A stretch of DNA of 64,000 nucleotides from positions 20,015,826 to 20,079,825 of the forward strand of contig CM024187.1 in the NCBI GenBank assembly GCA_013433145.1, in the 5' to 3' direction. The DNA is from Ascaris suum (taxonomy: Eukaryota > Nematoda > Chromadorea > Rhabditida > Ascarididae). Within the stretch, counting starts at the first letter, position 1; every line of letters starts with the position of its first letter. Both the position numbers and the translations under genes were made by a program. Below are positions 46,245 to 60,508 of this stretch, piece by piece. Under the pieces are notes generated by a model. The model did no database searches. It saw only the letters and a program-made list of their open reading frames with translations, and was not told the origin of the DNA.

Positions 46245-49200
46245 CTAGTCCTCCCATGTGAGTGAATGCCTGTTTAGCACTCGTAGCTGGCAATTCCTCT
46301 TGCCGTACCAGTTCACGTAGGCAAACTCTGAGTCGGAGACGATTGAATTGAAGCGGCCACCAAACTTTTTTGAAGCGTTTCCTTCGATCTTTCTCGCCGC
46401 TTCTAAGTTGTCGCTTTCGCTGCTTAGTGCATTCTGCAATCATTTTTGCAACGTTCAGGAAAAATAACTAAGTCGCTTCCCAAATCGAGTTCTTTAAAAC
46501 AGTAACTGCGTCCAGTAATCACTAATTAATAAAGAAATTCAAATTCATCAAATATAAAAACGTTGATTCCTAGGACATATTCTTTACCGCAGTTTTTGCC
46601 GCTTTGAACTTATTTCAATGGCAAAAAATTTGACTATCGGCAGTGAAAGCGTTTGTTGTAGGCATCTTTTGTGTGGGAGGATAGTAGCCAATATTCTGAT
46701 CAAATGAACTAAATTGATTTTACGTCGGTGGTCGTCGAAGTTGGATTTGGCTAGAATTTCTAATTTAAAAGGCTATCGACGGTGATGCTATTCACGAAGT
46801 ATCGTTTGTTAGAGTATGGGACGGAAATGCTATAGCGAAGGAACACCGGGAATTTGTGGTGCTTTTTATCCTTTCTTAAAAGTGATGGTGGCACAAAGTG
46901 CAGCTAATCGCTGGCAAAACATAGGAAGGGTGCAACTTAAAAAAATTCGCATTGTTCACTGTTTTAGCACTGCAGAACTCTTCGTTGGAGCATGACCGCT
47001 CCCAGCATTTCTTTAGGATGGATAAAAACAAACCTCAACGATTGCTCTCAATTCGGGATCCTCACAAGTCGCTCCTTCAGCATTAACGTTTACTGGCTCG
47101 ATCGCCGCATTAGTTTCTTCGTTGTATTCGCCAGTCTGAATATATTAATAATTTCGTAATGATCATTTTAATAGCGATCTATGCAAACGATGTCCCTATA
47201 ATGTCGTTGCTGTCATTTGAAAATGCAAATTTTTTTTAAATCAAAAAGCACAGTAGCCTGTATTGTTCGATTGATTGAACCTACTCGACTTATGCGTTTG
47301 AAACTATCTTCTTCGAAAAAGTAACACAAACTTCCAATTTTTGAACACTAAGCTATAAAGCTCGACCGATATATTCTAAATTTAGAGATGAGTGGAAAAT
47401 TTGCGAAATTCGGATGATTTGTTTCAATTCTTTCGACTCAAATGTGGTGATCGAGCATGTTCTACTAGACGAGCAATTGGCGTTGAAAACGCGCTAATAA
47501 GGTGAAAAGTTGTTTTGTGGACATTGATGATTGTGCTTTAAATTTTCTGTTATTATAGCGCTCAAAAATTTATTCTCGTTATTGAAAATCACCGGGCATA
47601 TTTATGAGGCTGAAACTATTTCATTAATGTGGCGTTTGAGCATAAATGCATACACCTGCGCGATACCTTTAGTTCTCGATCTAGACGCAGGCTTTAGCAG
47701 AAGATAAAAAAATAAGTAGTACATAAAGTTATCTCGAACTACAAAGTTATGAAGGCTTGAAAATTTCCGCTTTCAGAGCGACTTTTGCAGAAAATTATGA
47801 GAGGCCTGAAGTTCACACTCAGTTAAACTCAATTTTCTGCGCTTTTATCGGTTGAACACCGTTAGATAAGTTCACAGAAACCTGAACAACATCGGATCAC
47901 AACACTTTGCGAATTTATATGAATTACAAAAACTGCTTAGGTGGATTTCACATTCTTGTGTGGTCTTCCGGTAGCTATAAGTGCGCATATGCTTAATCGA
48001 CAGCTTCAGCTCTAAACTCGAAGAAGTTAGGGCTATGAAAACTGGAAGGTGAGGATGTTCATTGAATGCCCCACTAATTGGACTTCGATTCTATGAAGTA
48101 TGTTTTAATGAGCTTTTAAAGCTGTTTTATTCATTTGTACAAAGTGGTACGTAATTCACGTCTCTGTTCGCTATTTTTAGATATATGTATTAGTTACTAT
48201 GAGATCGATTTTGCAAAATCCACTGTGATAGTATGGCAAGCGATGGAAGCATCGGTGGAAAAGTGCGGGCAGCTGTGTTAGTCTATAAGCTTTGATTCTG
48301 AAGATCTAGAAAGCTTGGAAAGTCCGGAAGAACAAATGAGAAACTGTGGCCCGAGAATGGAATGCGAAAGATGGCGACAATTGAAGATGATCTGAATGAA
48401 ACGTTGCTTCTTATGAAGGCGCTGCACTTTCAAACTCGTAAAATGGGTGCGTTTTAAATTCAGGTCCCAGCCAGGTACCACTCTGAAATTGAATTCAGGC
48501 TGAATACCACGTGATTTTTAAAAATCCATCCAGAAAAAAATTTATAGCCCAAAATGTAATGAATCTGTGTATTCAGATGCCGCTGAGCAATAGCCAAATG
48601 CTGTTTTAGTGTTCTGCAAACACACTGAAGTAAGCATACGCCTCTGACCTGTGAAGTTGCCGGAACGACGGGCGCTGCGTTAGACTCTTCGTAGTTGCTC
48701 TCGGGTCCTGCAACTTGACCGGCCGTTTCGTATGGACTGGCTGATTCTGAATTCAGCGCTGGGTTCTGTGGTGCAAGCGGAGCAGGTGAAGGAGCCGGAG
48801 CTGGAAGTGGTGCAGGTGCAGGTCCGCCACCCTTCTCAAAGGTTCCTATGCTTGCTTCGGTATCCGGCGCTTTATCATGATCGCTGGAGATTTCTTCGTA
48901 GGCATTATCCGATGGGGACTGTTGATATTCTGCTGAAATATGTGGCGATCTACTGGCGCACTGCAACAGACGCGCTCGACTTCTATACGTATTCAGCCGA
49001 ATCTACACCAGATGAGCGATAGGTCTAAGCTAATTTGTAAGGCCTACTATAAAGAAAGAAAACATTGGAAAACACAGACTTGTTTAACAACAACATCTTG
49101 ATGGAACATTCTTGTAAGAAAGAATTGCATACCTTCGGGAACCGGCACAGGAGCTGGAGCTGGAGCTGGAGCGGGAGCGGGAGCTTGCTGTGCGAGAGGT

Positions 49201-51020
49201 GTTTCGGGTGCTGGAGCTGCAGGTGGAGGAATATTGTCGTTATAGGATGGCTGAGGACCGGATGCTCCTATTGGAAGCTCGTTGATATTAGGTGGAGGCC
49301 CGTTGGATGGAGAAAGACCGGGACCCGATTCGCTATAGCCTGCGAGAAAACGGCGTATATTTGAAGAAAACAGCATTTACGACATTCAAAGATTGATGAA
49401 AACAAAGCGAGCCAATAGAAATCGTTTAGAAGATGCTTATCGTCGTTCAGTCCTAAGTAGTTGGCTTAAATTACAAGAGTCAATAATAGATAGGTAGGCA
49501 AATAATGGGCAGGGTCTCCATTCTTGTAGCAAATAGCGAAAATGCATGTGACGGTTGAAGGAAATGAATCCAACGATGGTATAGGAGGAATGCATGGTCA
49601 ATATTAAGAAAAGTTCTGTGGTACTATTTTCACGCTATTGAACCTTACACGTTGAACAAACAGTTCAAAGATAATGGAATCAATGAGGAGCTACAAATGT
49701 TTAGCAGTTATATACTATGTTTTAAATATGAGTCGAGTTCATTTTTCAGGCACATTAGCATAGACAATCTGAGCAGTGAATAAATAAATTAGTGTTGATG
49801 GAACCATATTAGAGCAATGGATAAAACAAAAGAGGATTCAAAAATGAATGTGCGGAACATCCAACCTGTTGCGGGCGCGTTTTGAAAGCCTGTCGGTGGC
49901 CCAGATTGCAAATAACCGGGACCTGGGCCTGCATTGGAGTAGCTTGGGGCTGGTGCTACGTTAGTGAGGCTGGGAGCGGGTCCTGAGTAGCTTGGGGCGG
50001 ATGCGATATTAGAAAGAGCAGGAGCGGGTCCTGAATAACTTGGGGCTGATGCGATATTAGAAAGACCAGGAGGAGGTCCTGAATAGCTTGGAGCTGGTGC
50101 GATATTAGAAAGACCAGGAGGAGGTCCTGAATAGCTTGGAGCTGATGCGATATTAGAGAGACCAATAGGTGGTGCTGCATATTTGCCGCCACCTCCAATC
50201 CCGCCGATTGGACCGACACCTCCAATGCCACCGACTGGACCACCAATACCTCCGGCCCCACCGGGTCCGCATCCACCTCCACCACATCCACCTCCGTAGC
50301 TGAAAGGAGTTCAGGGCGTTTACATAAGGAAATTAATACTGAAGGGAAATTATGAATTCATTTGCTCATAATATGGCTCTTGTCTAAAGTCGCAGTAAAG
50401 CTTCAAATTGCAATAATTGATACTCGAACGCTAAAATTCACATAAGATGTACACAACTTCAATAAAAAACCACCGTTAACGACTGAACTTGATTAAAAAT
50501 TTTCGCTCTTCGTTGCATAATATATTTTTCTCTACAAACAATTTCATTTGCAACTTTCAAATCTTTCTCGATGATGCTATTAAAGCGATGAATATGTCAA
50601 TTGCAATAACGATCTTTCAAAAACAGTCGCTTACATAAGAGCAAACATTACATTTATGGAGAAACAATTTGAAGGGTAAAGTTTGTCTCAGATGGCGTCA
50701 AGATTCATGCTCGGAAATACTGTGAAAAAAGGGATGTGAGAATAGTCCGAGAAGAGATCACGGCAAAAAAACATATTGTTTTATTAAGCGCAGTCGTGTA
50801 TATGTCGCTGAATGAGCAAAAGAAAAATCAGGAAGGAAGCGAATGTGGTAGAACTTAGAGCGCTGAATTAAGTGATCATTGCAAATAACCTCGGTAATGG
50901 ACAGCGGGGCAATGCGGGCGCACATGAGGTGGATGCAACTGGACAACAGGCTTGACCACCACCCAGGCACGCGAGTGTCGGCGTTATAAGCAGTGCACAA
51001 ACGAATAGAATCGTCATCAT
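46245..51020 (-). CDS. Secreted ground-like (GRL, hedgehog-related family) protein
   Basis: Exons on the minus strand: 51020-50890, 50299-49866, 49339-49133, 48932-48649, 47135-47034 and 46433-46245, with phases 2,1,1,0,0 agreeing and 448 residues in total. The first exon encodes a signal peptide (MMTILFVCALLITPTLA) followed by a Cys-rich stretch (CCPVASTSCAP). The second gives a Gly/Cys segment (GGGCGGGGCGPGG) and 16-residue Pro/Ser/Ala repeats. The third and fourth are rich in PAPAPAPAP and acidic patches. The last two form the ground-like domain: ATCEDPELRAIVE, then ARKIEGNASKKFGGRFNSIV and EFAYVNWYGKRNCQL. GRL proteins are secreted nematode proteins related to the hedgehog-like families and are associated with cuticle or extracellular-matrix roles. 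The 3' end is uncertain: the family's final Cys is missing before the TAG at 46245. An alternative splice from CGA|GTGCTA (46281) to a phase-0 exon 45947-45864 would supply a Cys (GALCLPLFP) and give 464 residues. The gene converges on CAD. Confidence 0.82.
49940..50170 (-). repeat. 48-bp coding minisatellite, nearly five copies, in the ground-like gene
   Basis: The unit encodes a 16-residue repeat of the form APSYSGPPPGLSNIAS, with copies differing at a few positions (PPPG versus PAPA or PAPS; NIAS versus NIAP or NVAP). DNA copies are nearly identical in the middle of the array and more diverged at the ends, the usual pattern for unequal exchange. The repeat is in frame and lies within one exon. 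Confidence 0.85.
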
Positions 51021-52822
<1,802 letters not shown>

Positions 52823-53495
52823 GACAGTTTTCTTCTTAGAAACTGTGCAAATTTTTGCAAAAGCGCATTATTGCGACATCATTTTTGTGTGTGTACATCC
52901 CCTTGTGTGGTCAGTACTCTTAATTTGAAGTCGTGAAAGTTACAACAGTGAAATCTGATAGTACAATCACCTCTCGTTTCAGATTTCATTCCCCTCTATG
53001 AGCCAATGCCGCTCAAAGCGCTATAAAATCTGCAGTTCAAGTTTGTTCAGTATAACCTTGCTCGGTGTGATGGTGATCTATAATATACGCCTTATGATTG
53101 CTTTGAATATCTAGGTTTCGTGTTAAGTACCTTAACTGTAATGTAGAAGTGAAATGAGAAGGCATATATTGTATCAAACGCCATGTCATCGCTCTTTGCT
53201 ATTAATTCATTCTTTTTTCAGTTTTTTATTCAAGGAATTAGGAGGTACAAACGGACTTATGCTTAAGAAACTTGCGACAAAGTCGAATGAAGTGGGCGTT
53301 TTTGTCAAAGAAACATCGCAGATATGCACAATTAAAACATGCAATTTTAATAGTAAATACGAGCTCGTGATTGCATGTTCGTTTTCTCCTTGTTTATTTC
53401 TTCATTGCTTATTTTGTTCCCCCGTTTCGACTGCGTATAGCTAAACTGATAAAACGCCTTTTTGCCGCTTACAATACAAATTACCGTACAAAATT

Positions 53496-53774
53496 CTATC
53501 TCATGTCTATAATTCCTTCATTAAGATGCAGTTGTTGCATGGTATAATCATTGCAGAATGGACAAGCCGAAGGAATTACAACCTGGTCCGGGGAGGTCTC
53601 AGGATTCGTTTTCTTGGTTGAGGGGAGGCACTTTTTATAAGAAGCAACTAACGTAATTGCAGCGGATAAAACGATGACATAAAATACAGCAGAAACATCC
53701 AATGAAGCCTTTAATTGTAACGATGCTGGAGAATGTTTCTTGGTGGCGAATGCTTTCTTGCAATTTCGAGAAGT
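53496..53774 (-). CDS. Candidate terminal exon of a small single-pass membrane or secreted protein
   Basis: A minus-strand frame is open from 53774 to TAG at 53498-53496. It contains one hydrophobic segment, VSAVFYVIVLSAAITLVAS, then a polar tail with three cysteines (YKKCLPSTKKT and ACPFCNDYTM). There is no in-frame ATG before the hydrophobic segment, so it would need an upstream exon; TTGCAAG near the left end of the frame is a possible acceptor. No family is recognised. It could be a chance frame in sequence with few stops. Confidence 0.25.
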   Translation of the reverse strand, partial: TSRNCKKAFATKKHSPASLQLKASLDVSAVFYVIVLSAAITLVASYKKCLPSTKKTNPETSPDQVVIPSACPFCNDYTMQQLHLNEGIIDMR

Positions 53775-53819
53775 TTATCAAGCAGCATTAGACAGAGTTG
53801 GTGGAACCTAACAGCTAGA

Positions 53820-56190
53820 AAATTGAGGCATTAGTTCACAATGACATCATAGTTCCAAAAAGTTGGAAGGGAAAGTTACTCCTAGGAGCCTTGACCAGTG
53901 GAATTTTGCTAGCACTGATTTCAGTAGGAGAATCAACGTATTAGTACTCGTCTTTTAAAGCCTTTCAAACTTCGCAACTTCAAGAACTCACAAATGCTTT
54001 TCGTCGCAGAAGCCCGGTCTTTATTCTCTTGAAAAAACAATTCAGCGAAGACAATGATTTGACCTTCATGTCAGAAGCTTGTGGAAGAAGTTTTGAAGAA
54101 ACACGAAGCTGTGGGCTCCTTATCTAGGTCTATAAAGAATTGCTTCATAAGACTGGAAGTGATGTGCAGTGGTGATATCATCACCTACCATAGGTCCATC
54201 AATAATTCCCACTCGATTTTGTTCCCTTGCAAAGAACTGAATCTGTCGAAATCAGCTGCACATATGTCCGCTTCTTGATGTGCCTGCTGCCTAAGATGTG
54301 AAGTTAGCATTGAAAGTTAGTAAAACCGTTTTTGAGGTCCACGAGAAAAGTCAACATTTTGCAGCCTCCGATGACCTCCCGCTAGTAGTTGTCACACCTT
54401 CAAACGTTGAAGCATGGCTTGAATATATCATCATTTTGAAGCTTACCTAGTCAGCATGCTGAAGTACGCCTTCTGGGTCTCACGAGTCTTTGCGACTGCT
54501 AATAGGAGCCACTTGTTCGCTTATGTCTTTATAAATTCCCTGCACAAGTAGCAAAGTGCATCTGCATGTTTCTAATAGCCTATTGACGCAATTCACTTCG
54601 ACAGATTAAACTGCCACGGTTATGAACAGTAAACTTGGACATATCACTATCCTAGTCACACAACTTCTGAGGAATAGTAATCGGCAATTAAGAAATGAAA
54701 CAAATACTCAGCAACGGAAAAAACAAGAATTTTTTTTGAAGTGTTATCGATAGCGATGATCTGCCCACATCTGCACCTGAACGAGCAATGGATGTTGTGG
54801 TCAACGGCACTCAGGTCCGTTGAGCGCTGTTCGTCACAGCTCGTCAATGGCGTATGTATCCGGAACTGTTATTTATCGGCAGGTGTGATATCTTTTGTGA
54901 GAACGACAGCGATCTGCAGCGACATAAAATCGATTAATCACCATTTTCTCATTAATTCAACAATAAATATTGCGCAATTCGAACGTCAACATCACATTAT
55001 GGGTAATGAGACGCTCATAATGTACGCTCAATGGTAACTATAGTTTCTTTACAACCAACTTATTTTCGATAATCTCATTTGAGCCCTTTTTTTTCCACTC
55101 AAAAAAAAAATGAAGATGGAATTCGTTTCTTTATCATTATTGCAAATTATGCCCTCGAATTTTTCTCGATGAGAGATTAAACAATTGCGAATTGATTTGT
55201 CGATTTTTATTGTGATCACATTTGACGAGTTCATTCACACTTCTCTGAACGATTTCACATACTAGTTGCAAAAATTTCTTGCAAAAAAAAAAAAAAAAAA
55301 AAAAAATCGCCAACACTCAAACGCGATATCGTTTCGTGAGAGCGTGATAAACACTAGCTATTTTTTAAAAAATGATGCAAATTTATACGATTTCGATTAT
55401 TTGCTATATTTTTGAAATTATTTGATTTTTTTTTAAATTATCAGCAAATGCTTTAAATAAAGTAGAATAATTTCAGAAATAATCGCTTCTGAGTGGATTT
55501 TCTTTCTTTTATCTACTTTAGATTTTAAAACGATAGGAAGTGTAGTTCGATGCTGCCGATGTCTCTTCGAATGAAAATAATATGCGATTCTTTAAGTGCA
55601 TAAAAAGCGTGAATAGATTTATTTTTGTCACTCGTATTTTCTATAATAAAAGATATTATATACAAAGGGGAAAACAGAGAGATTTAGATAAATTGTGGCG
55701 TTCGTTTTGTGTAAAAAAAAAAGAACATTCAAATCTGAAAACGATGAAATTAAAGACATTGACTACAAACAAACAATCCAAACTATGAAGCTTTCCTATA
55801 TTTTCCATTTCTTTGACGAAAAAATTAGTATTTCTTGCAGTTTGTTTCCTTCTTGCGGTTATTTTAATGCGTAATTCCTTAGTATGTTAGCAAATTGTGT
55901 TTCTCATACTCATTTTTCTCGAATCATAATGAGGTTGGTGTTCGAAATCGCATTTGCGCGATTTTTAAAAGTTTTTCAATTCAAAGCTTCTCTATTTTTT
56001 GCGTTATTTTTGTACTAAAAAAATTGCTTGTAATATTCAGGGTTATCTCTTTGATCTTAGCAAACATAAGAGATCGTATTCGATAGTTTAAAATAATAGT
56101 TCATAATTCCCGCTAAAGTCGCACATAACACTTGTAATATGATAACGAAAACTTGTCACAGATGATATGAGACGAAGCGATACGCTTTAT
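53820..56190. other. Gene-poor AT-rich stretch
   Basis: Many stops in all frames and several poly-A tracts (for example 55281-55306). A short + strand frame beginning EEVLKKHEAVGSLS (from 54081) has no supporting context. Nothing here is assignable. Confidence 0.45.
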
Positions 56191-56191
56191 A

Positions 56192-56544
56192 TTATTGTTC
56201 AACCATCACTTCCGTTGAAGATGACGGTGAGAACCGCATTCCAGTGCTATCAACCAAAGTGAGGCCAGACTGCAATTTGTTTTGTCGAAAAATGGCTAAA
56301 AGAAGCAGCTGATTTGTATTGCCATAGATTATCACTAAATGCTTCTGAGGCTCATAATTTCGTTTAACGTTAAGATAACCTAAGGCGTCGCAATTCGAAG
56401 CAGTTAAAGATAGCAATACGTAAGTGTAAAGAACACATGGGTGCCAGACATTAACAGTAAGAGTGTCGTTGCATTGCACTTCAGAAGATTCGCACTCAGC
56501 CTGCCTGGTTCCGCTGAATCTTTCACACTTATCGTCAAACCACC
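56192..56544 (-). CDS. Candidate last exon of an unidentified Cys-containing protein
   Basis: The acceptor TTATTTCTAG on the minus strand is followed by 2 nt and 117 codons, including the stop at 56194-56192, with no in-frame stop before it. The beginning is cysteine-rich and extracellular in style (GWFDDKCERFSGTRQAEC, then SSEVQCNDTLTV). It continues with a moderately hydrophobic stretch (HPCVLYTYVLLSLTASNC) and a C-terminal part containing LVIIYGNTNQLLLLAIF and MRFSPSSSTEV. I do not recognise the family: the start loosely resembles a Kunitz or EGF-like fragment, but cysteine spacing fits neither. Upstream exons on the minus strand were not found. Confidence 0.4.
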
Positions 56545-57350
56545 CTAGAAATAAGAGGGCGCAAACGGTTTCGTGAGAAAAAAACTACGATGTGTGTAAT
56601 TGAAGGCTTGCTCGCTATAAGTGGACAAATTTCAAGATCGCATTTCGTTCGCTCTCACTCAGTTTGATCTTCCCGGTGGAAATTTTCTCATCTTTTGATA
56701 TTTTTGCATTTATCTTCCATTGTAGACAATTTTAAAAGCAAAACATTAAAGAAAAAGCCGTATAACATTTCCGGCACTCTCTAATTCTTTCACTTTGGCT
56801 TTTGATAATTGGACGAAAGGTAAATTGCTCTCCAAGGGATTTACTTTTTAGCTGTAATTGCGGAGCGGATTTATTAATTTTTGGCTGTAATAGAAAAAGA
56901 AATTTTTTCAATTATAATAGTATTTGCTTCGTATTGGCCAACTTCCTCTTGATTTGTTTGTTTTTAGAGACTTTTGCCGTTAAAGGTTATATATTTATAC
57001 GTCTTCAAACCGTCGACATCTTATGTCTAGCATGCTACCTTCTAAGTTGTCGCTCACAGACTGATTGGTGGATGAAACGCCAAGATAAAGGATAGATGAT
57101 AAGTGCTAAACGGTCACCTTCTTCCGATCAGAACAGTGCATATGTTTTGAACGGTGCTCGATGTGAAGTAAATTATTGTGTTAACATTGTGTAGTGCTTA
57201 AATTAATTAGAAAGTAGTCTAATCGAGTGCACTCATCCAAAATACTATTAGAAGAACTTGCAAAATGGTGGACTGATCGATATTAAAATGCCAGTACACT
57301 GTTGTTCCTCAATGTAACATTGGCGTACACAGGTAAATTGGCAAAATGGC

Positions 57351-57403
57351 GATCACTCTTTAAACATATCGCTATTTTATCGCCATATTATTAATGAGTG
57401 ATC
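57351..57403. repeat. Inverted repeat with 13-bp arms, possible MITE end or hairpin
   Basis: GATCACTCTTTAA at 57351-57363 pairs with TTAATGAGTGATC at 57391-57403 with one mismatch and a 27-nt loop. Inside and beside it, ATGGCGAT and ATCGCCAT also pair, giving a nested symmetry. It could be a stem-loop or the remains of a miniature inverted-repeat element. Confidence 0.5.
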
Positions 57404-57620
57404 ATATGTCTGAGCAATTATTTTCCACTATTATGTTATACCGATTTTGCAGTGTTTTATTCGGTTAGGTGACCGTTTTGTTGTCTACCTTCTAGTTGGG
57501 TTCATCTTGCGTTGATCAGCACTTCACTTCAGCGTTCAATTTTTTGTTCGGCGTATTTACGATGCGCGAAGTCATTTCACAGAGGCGAAAACATCTTAAA
57601 CGTGTGTCACATCGGTCACG

Positions 57621-57761
57621 ATGGCCTTAATCCCTGAGGCTTCAGCAGACAAGTCAGAAGGGAGCGAAGAGTCGTTTGAGAAGGGGGAAGAGAAGATGCG
57701 GCTAAAGAATGGGATCGCTGATGATGGGCTCAACTCACTCTCTTTCCATTTAAACTTCAAA
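57621..57761 (+). CDS. Candidate first exon of an unknown + strand gene
   Basis: An ATG at 57621 follows a possible trans-splice acceptor (GTCATTTCACAG, about 35 nt upstream). It opens an acidic, hydrophilic peptide (PEASADKSEGSEESFEKGEE) and reaches a possible donor AAA|GTCTCT in phase 0. The unspliced frame would end at 57818. The strong charge bias is unlike the neighbouring AT-rich DNA. No family match. It may belong with the terminal exon at 60290, which also accepts phase 0, but that link is a guess. Confidence 0.33.
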
Positions 57762-58652
57762 GTCTCTTACTTAGTGAAAATAATATGCACACGTTTTTTT
57801 GTACTATACTTTACATAAATTATAGCCATATCTTACTTACGAACGCCGTATTTAAAACTGAAGCCATTGATCAAATTCAGCGAAATTTATAATTCCTCTT
57901 CCCTTGATATTTCCATATATTCGTAGCGTTTGATGATTTTCATATAGGAAAAAATATCGGACATGCAAGAAGGAAAAATTGCTCTAGAAGGGCCAATTAC
58001 GATATTCTTGAAAGCCTTTTAAAAGCGGGCACAAATTGCTTATTGATGATGGGATTTCTCACCCAACTGATTGCGAACTTGAGGAGATGATTATCTAAAA
58101 ATTGGCATGCTGGTGGAATTTAATCCCAATTTCATATAAACACAATTGATTACTTTTAAATAATGCAGTAATAGTTCATTTAAAAACCGACACGGCTTTA
58201 TAAATACCCAATATTAATGTTCTGTAAAGAAGAGTAGTCTCTCAGAGAATTAATTCATGCGAAGGAACGCCTGCACCTCGTTATCATTCTCATAACAAAG
58301 CCACTGTACATCTTACTCCATCTCTGTGTCTCTGCGAAACTACGAACTGCTCAACTACCAATTTAGATAAAGCATAGTTCTTTAGTTGTTAAACCACTTT
58401 TCTCACTTTACTCATAAAAATAAGGAATACTTAGTTATAGTCAAAAAAGCATGCATCTCCGAAAGCTTCTGTGAAGGTCAGTACTATATTATCGAAAATG
58501 TTTTCAGTGTCGGCAGCTTTTTTTGAATGTAACGAACCTTTTGGAGAGCAATAAGCATGACTAGGTGTCCTTAAGGGAGAAGAAATTGGAACTAGGTCGA
58601 GGAGGAAACTGTGGGGAACAGGAATTCGTGAAGAGAGTAAATATGGATATGC

Positions 58653-58853
58653 TCAAGCATAAATGTAACATGACGACACGTACAATGTCTCATGTAGAGG
58701 ATGAGTGAACAGGTTTCGTGCATTAGTCCTCATCGGCAAAAACTGGTTGTCGCCCTCCTTGAAGGTTACAGCCAACTCTGTAATGGGCACTCTGGTGGTG
58801 AGCGATGAAAGTGACCACCAACGTTGCATATCGTTCCGCAAAGCATGACACAA
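58653..58853 (-). CDS. Coding-looking fragment, possibly repeat-derived
   Basis: Sixty-six open minus-strand codons with compact, protein-like sequence (RVPITELAVTFKEGDNQFLP, then LFTHPLHETLYVS). There are no clear splice signals and no recognised domain. Its isolation in gene-poor DNA suggests a fragment of a dispersed element rather than a gene. Confidence 0.25.
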   Translation of the reverse strand: MCHALRNDMQRWWSLSSLTTRVPITELAVTFKEGDNQFLPMRTNARNLFTHPLHETLYVSSCYIYA

Positions 58854-60289
58854 CAGACATTCTTATCCAATCCTTGAAAAACTGATGGACTGGCTGTAGC
58901 GGATTTTAAAATTTTCTGCGGGCTTTTCTATTCTGGGAGTTCCACGAACCACTGCGGACAGTAAAAAGCTCATTTGTTAGCGCTTCGCGAAACGCGTAAA
59001 TTCAAGAAGAATATGCGAGAAAGTTGATGTTTTAAGGCGCATTATAGATACATAAATTAGCGGTTGAGATGCATCGTTACTCGGAACTTAAAACTTAAGC
59101 AGGCAAAATTTTCGTACACTTTAGGGTCTTATTTTCGCAAATCTTAAGTGAAAGATAGTTATCAAAGGTTTTCGGCGATTCCACGCAATGAACCATTTTT
59201 ACCTTTTTTTTGCATCTTTGTTCCGCAATTTTGTTTCGTAGTTCAAGAAATTCTTAGTAAGCTAATGCTAGCGAATATTCATTTCTGATCATCTAGGAAG
59301 GACACATTTTTATGTCTGCAGCTGTGCTCCTTGCGAAATAATCAAACATGCTCGAAAGCATGTGTGGGATTTAATGTGAACATTCAAGGTCACGAATTTC
59401 ATGGTCTTGAAACTGACGTTTGCTGAACGACATTCGACGCATGTCATGCGAAATTTTCTCGTAGAACGGCACAATAGTTGCAGAACTATTCATTAAGTGT
59501 TGCCACAGTCTTATCCTATGAAAGAGGCATTTTACACAGTCAGAAAAGCTGTATCTTCAGTGAACTAGCGCAAATAACCTAAGGAGGAGGTCTGAATGGA
59601 ATAAGAAGTAATTAAGCTGGCAAGCTTCTTGGTAAACGTAATAGAAGTGGAATAAAATACCTAGGGAAATCTTTGTGCACTTACAAAGCTGCAGTGTCTC
59701 TGCTGAACGACCATCATCACTCAACAAACCGGCTGCAATAAACCTCAGCTTGATACCACGCTATTTTGATTTTAAAGTTTGTTTCTCTCATAAATCACTT
59801 TATGAAACAGAAAAACTACCGTTGATTTATGTTGCTTGAGATCAGTTACGTACGCCGTCTCCATAATTAATATGTGCGTTTATTAGGGAAATTTCAAAGA
59901 CAAATTAGATGTAAGTCGAAATATGTTCTTTTAGGGCATCGCAAACGTTGAACAAATTTTTCTCTGTTGGAATTTATATGACGTTCTCAGAATGCTGCAG
60001 CGCTGTGTGATTATCGCATATATGAATCTTCTACTGCTAACAATCAGAAAAAATTACATTTCATGGATGGAATTTAACAGATACCTCAAAGCCTACTAGA
60101 ATATAGGAATCTGTGAACGACGAAAGAGTTAAGAATCATTGCCAGCTGTCTGGTTGGTCGATTGTTCAAAGTTTATGCGAGATCTTTTTGGTAAGTGTGT
60201 GGATATAATATACAAATAATCCGCAAAAAACGTATCTCAAAAACACCTTAATAATTCCTCAGTGATGCGTCTTCCCCGGTCCCCAAAAG

Positions 60290-60508
60290 TGTCTCCATTG
60301 GGAACACCTGTCAGGGAACACTTCCCCAACTCTTCCGTCGGGATCTCCACGTTTACAAGTCGCTCCCGACGAGATTCCCTTCGCTGGGAATTCTCTCTCG
60401 GCACCTACACCTTTTTGGACAGTGCCATCTTCGGAGCAGCTGATTATCCAGAATTATTTCGCATCCATTCTACAACAAGACTCAGAAATTTTCCAAAGAG
60501 GCAGTTGA
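60290..60508 (+). CDS. Candidate terminal exon of an unknown + strand gene
   Basis: Three frames are partly open in this GC-richer block. The most protein-like runs from about 60290 (after CCCCAAAAG) or 60315 (after CCTGTCAG) to TGA 60506-60508, with RLQVAPDEIPFAGNSLSAP and PFWTVPSSEQLIIQNYFAS. The mix of Pro/Ser linker and an amphipathic C-terminus is reasonable for a real protein, but I do not recognise it. A competing frame (60262-60537) is more arginine-rich and less convincing. AATAAA at 60738 fits a 3' end. Confidence 0.33.
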   Translation, partial: CLHWEHLSGNTSPTLPSGSPRLQVAPDEIPFAGNSLSAPTPFWTVPSSEQLIIQNYFASILQQDSEIFQRGS

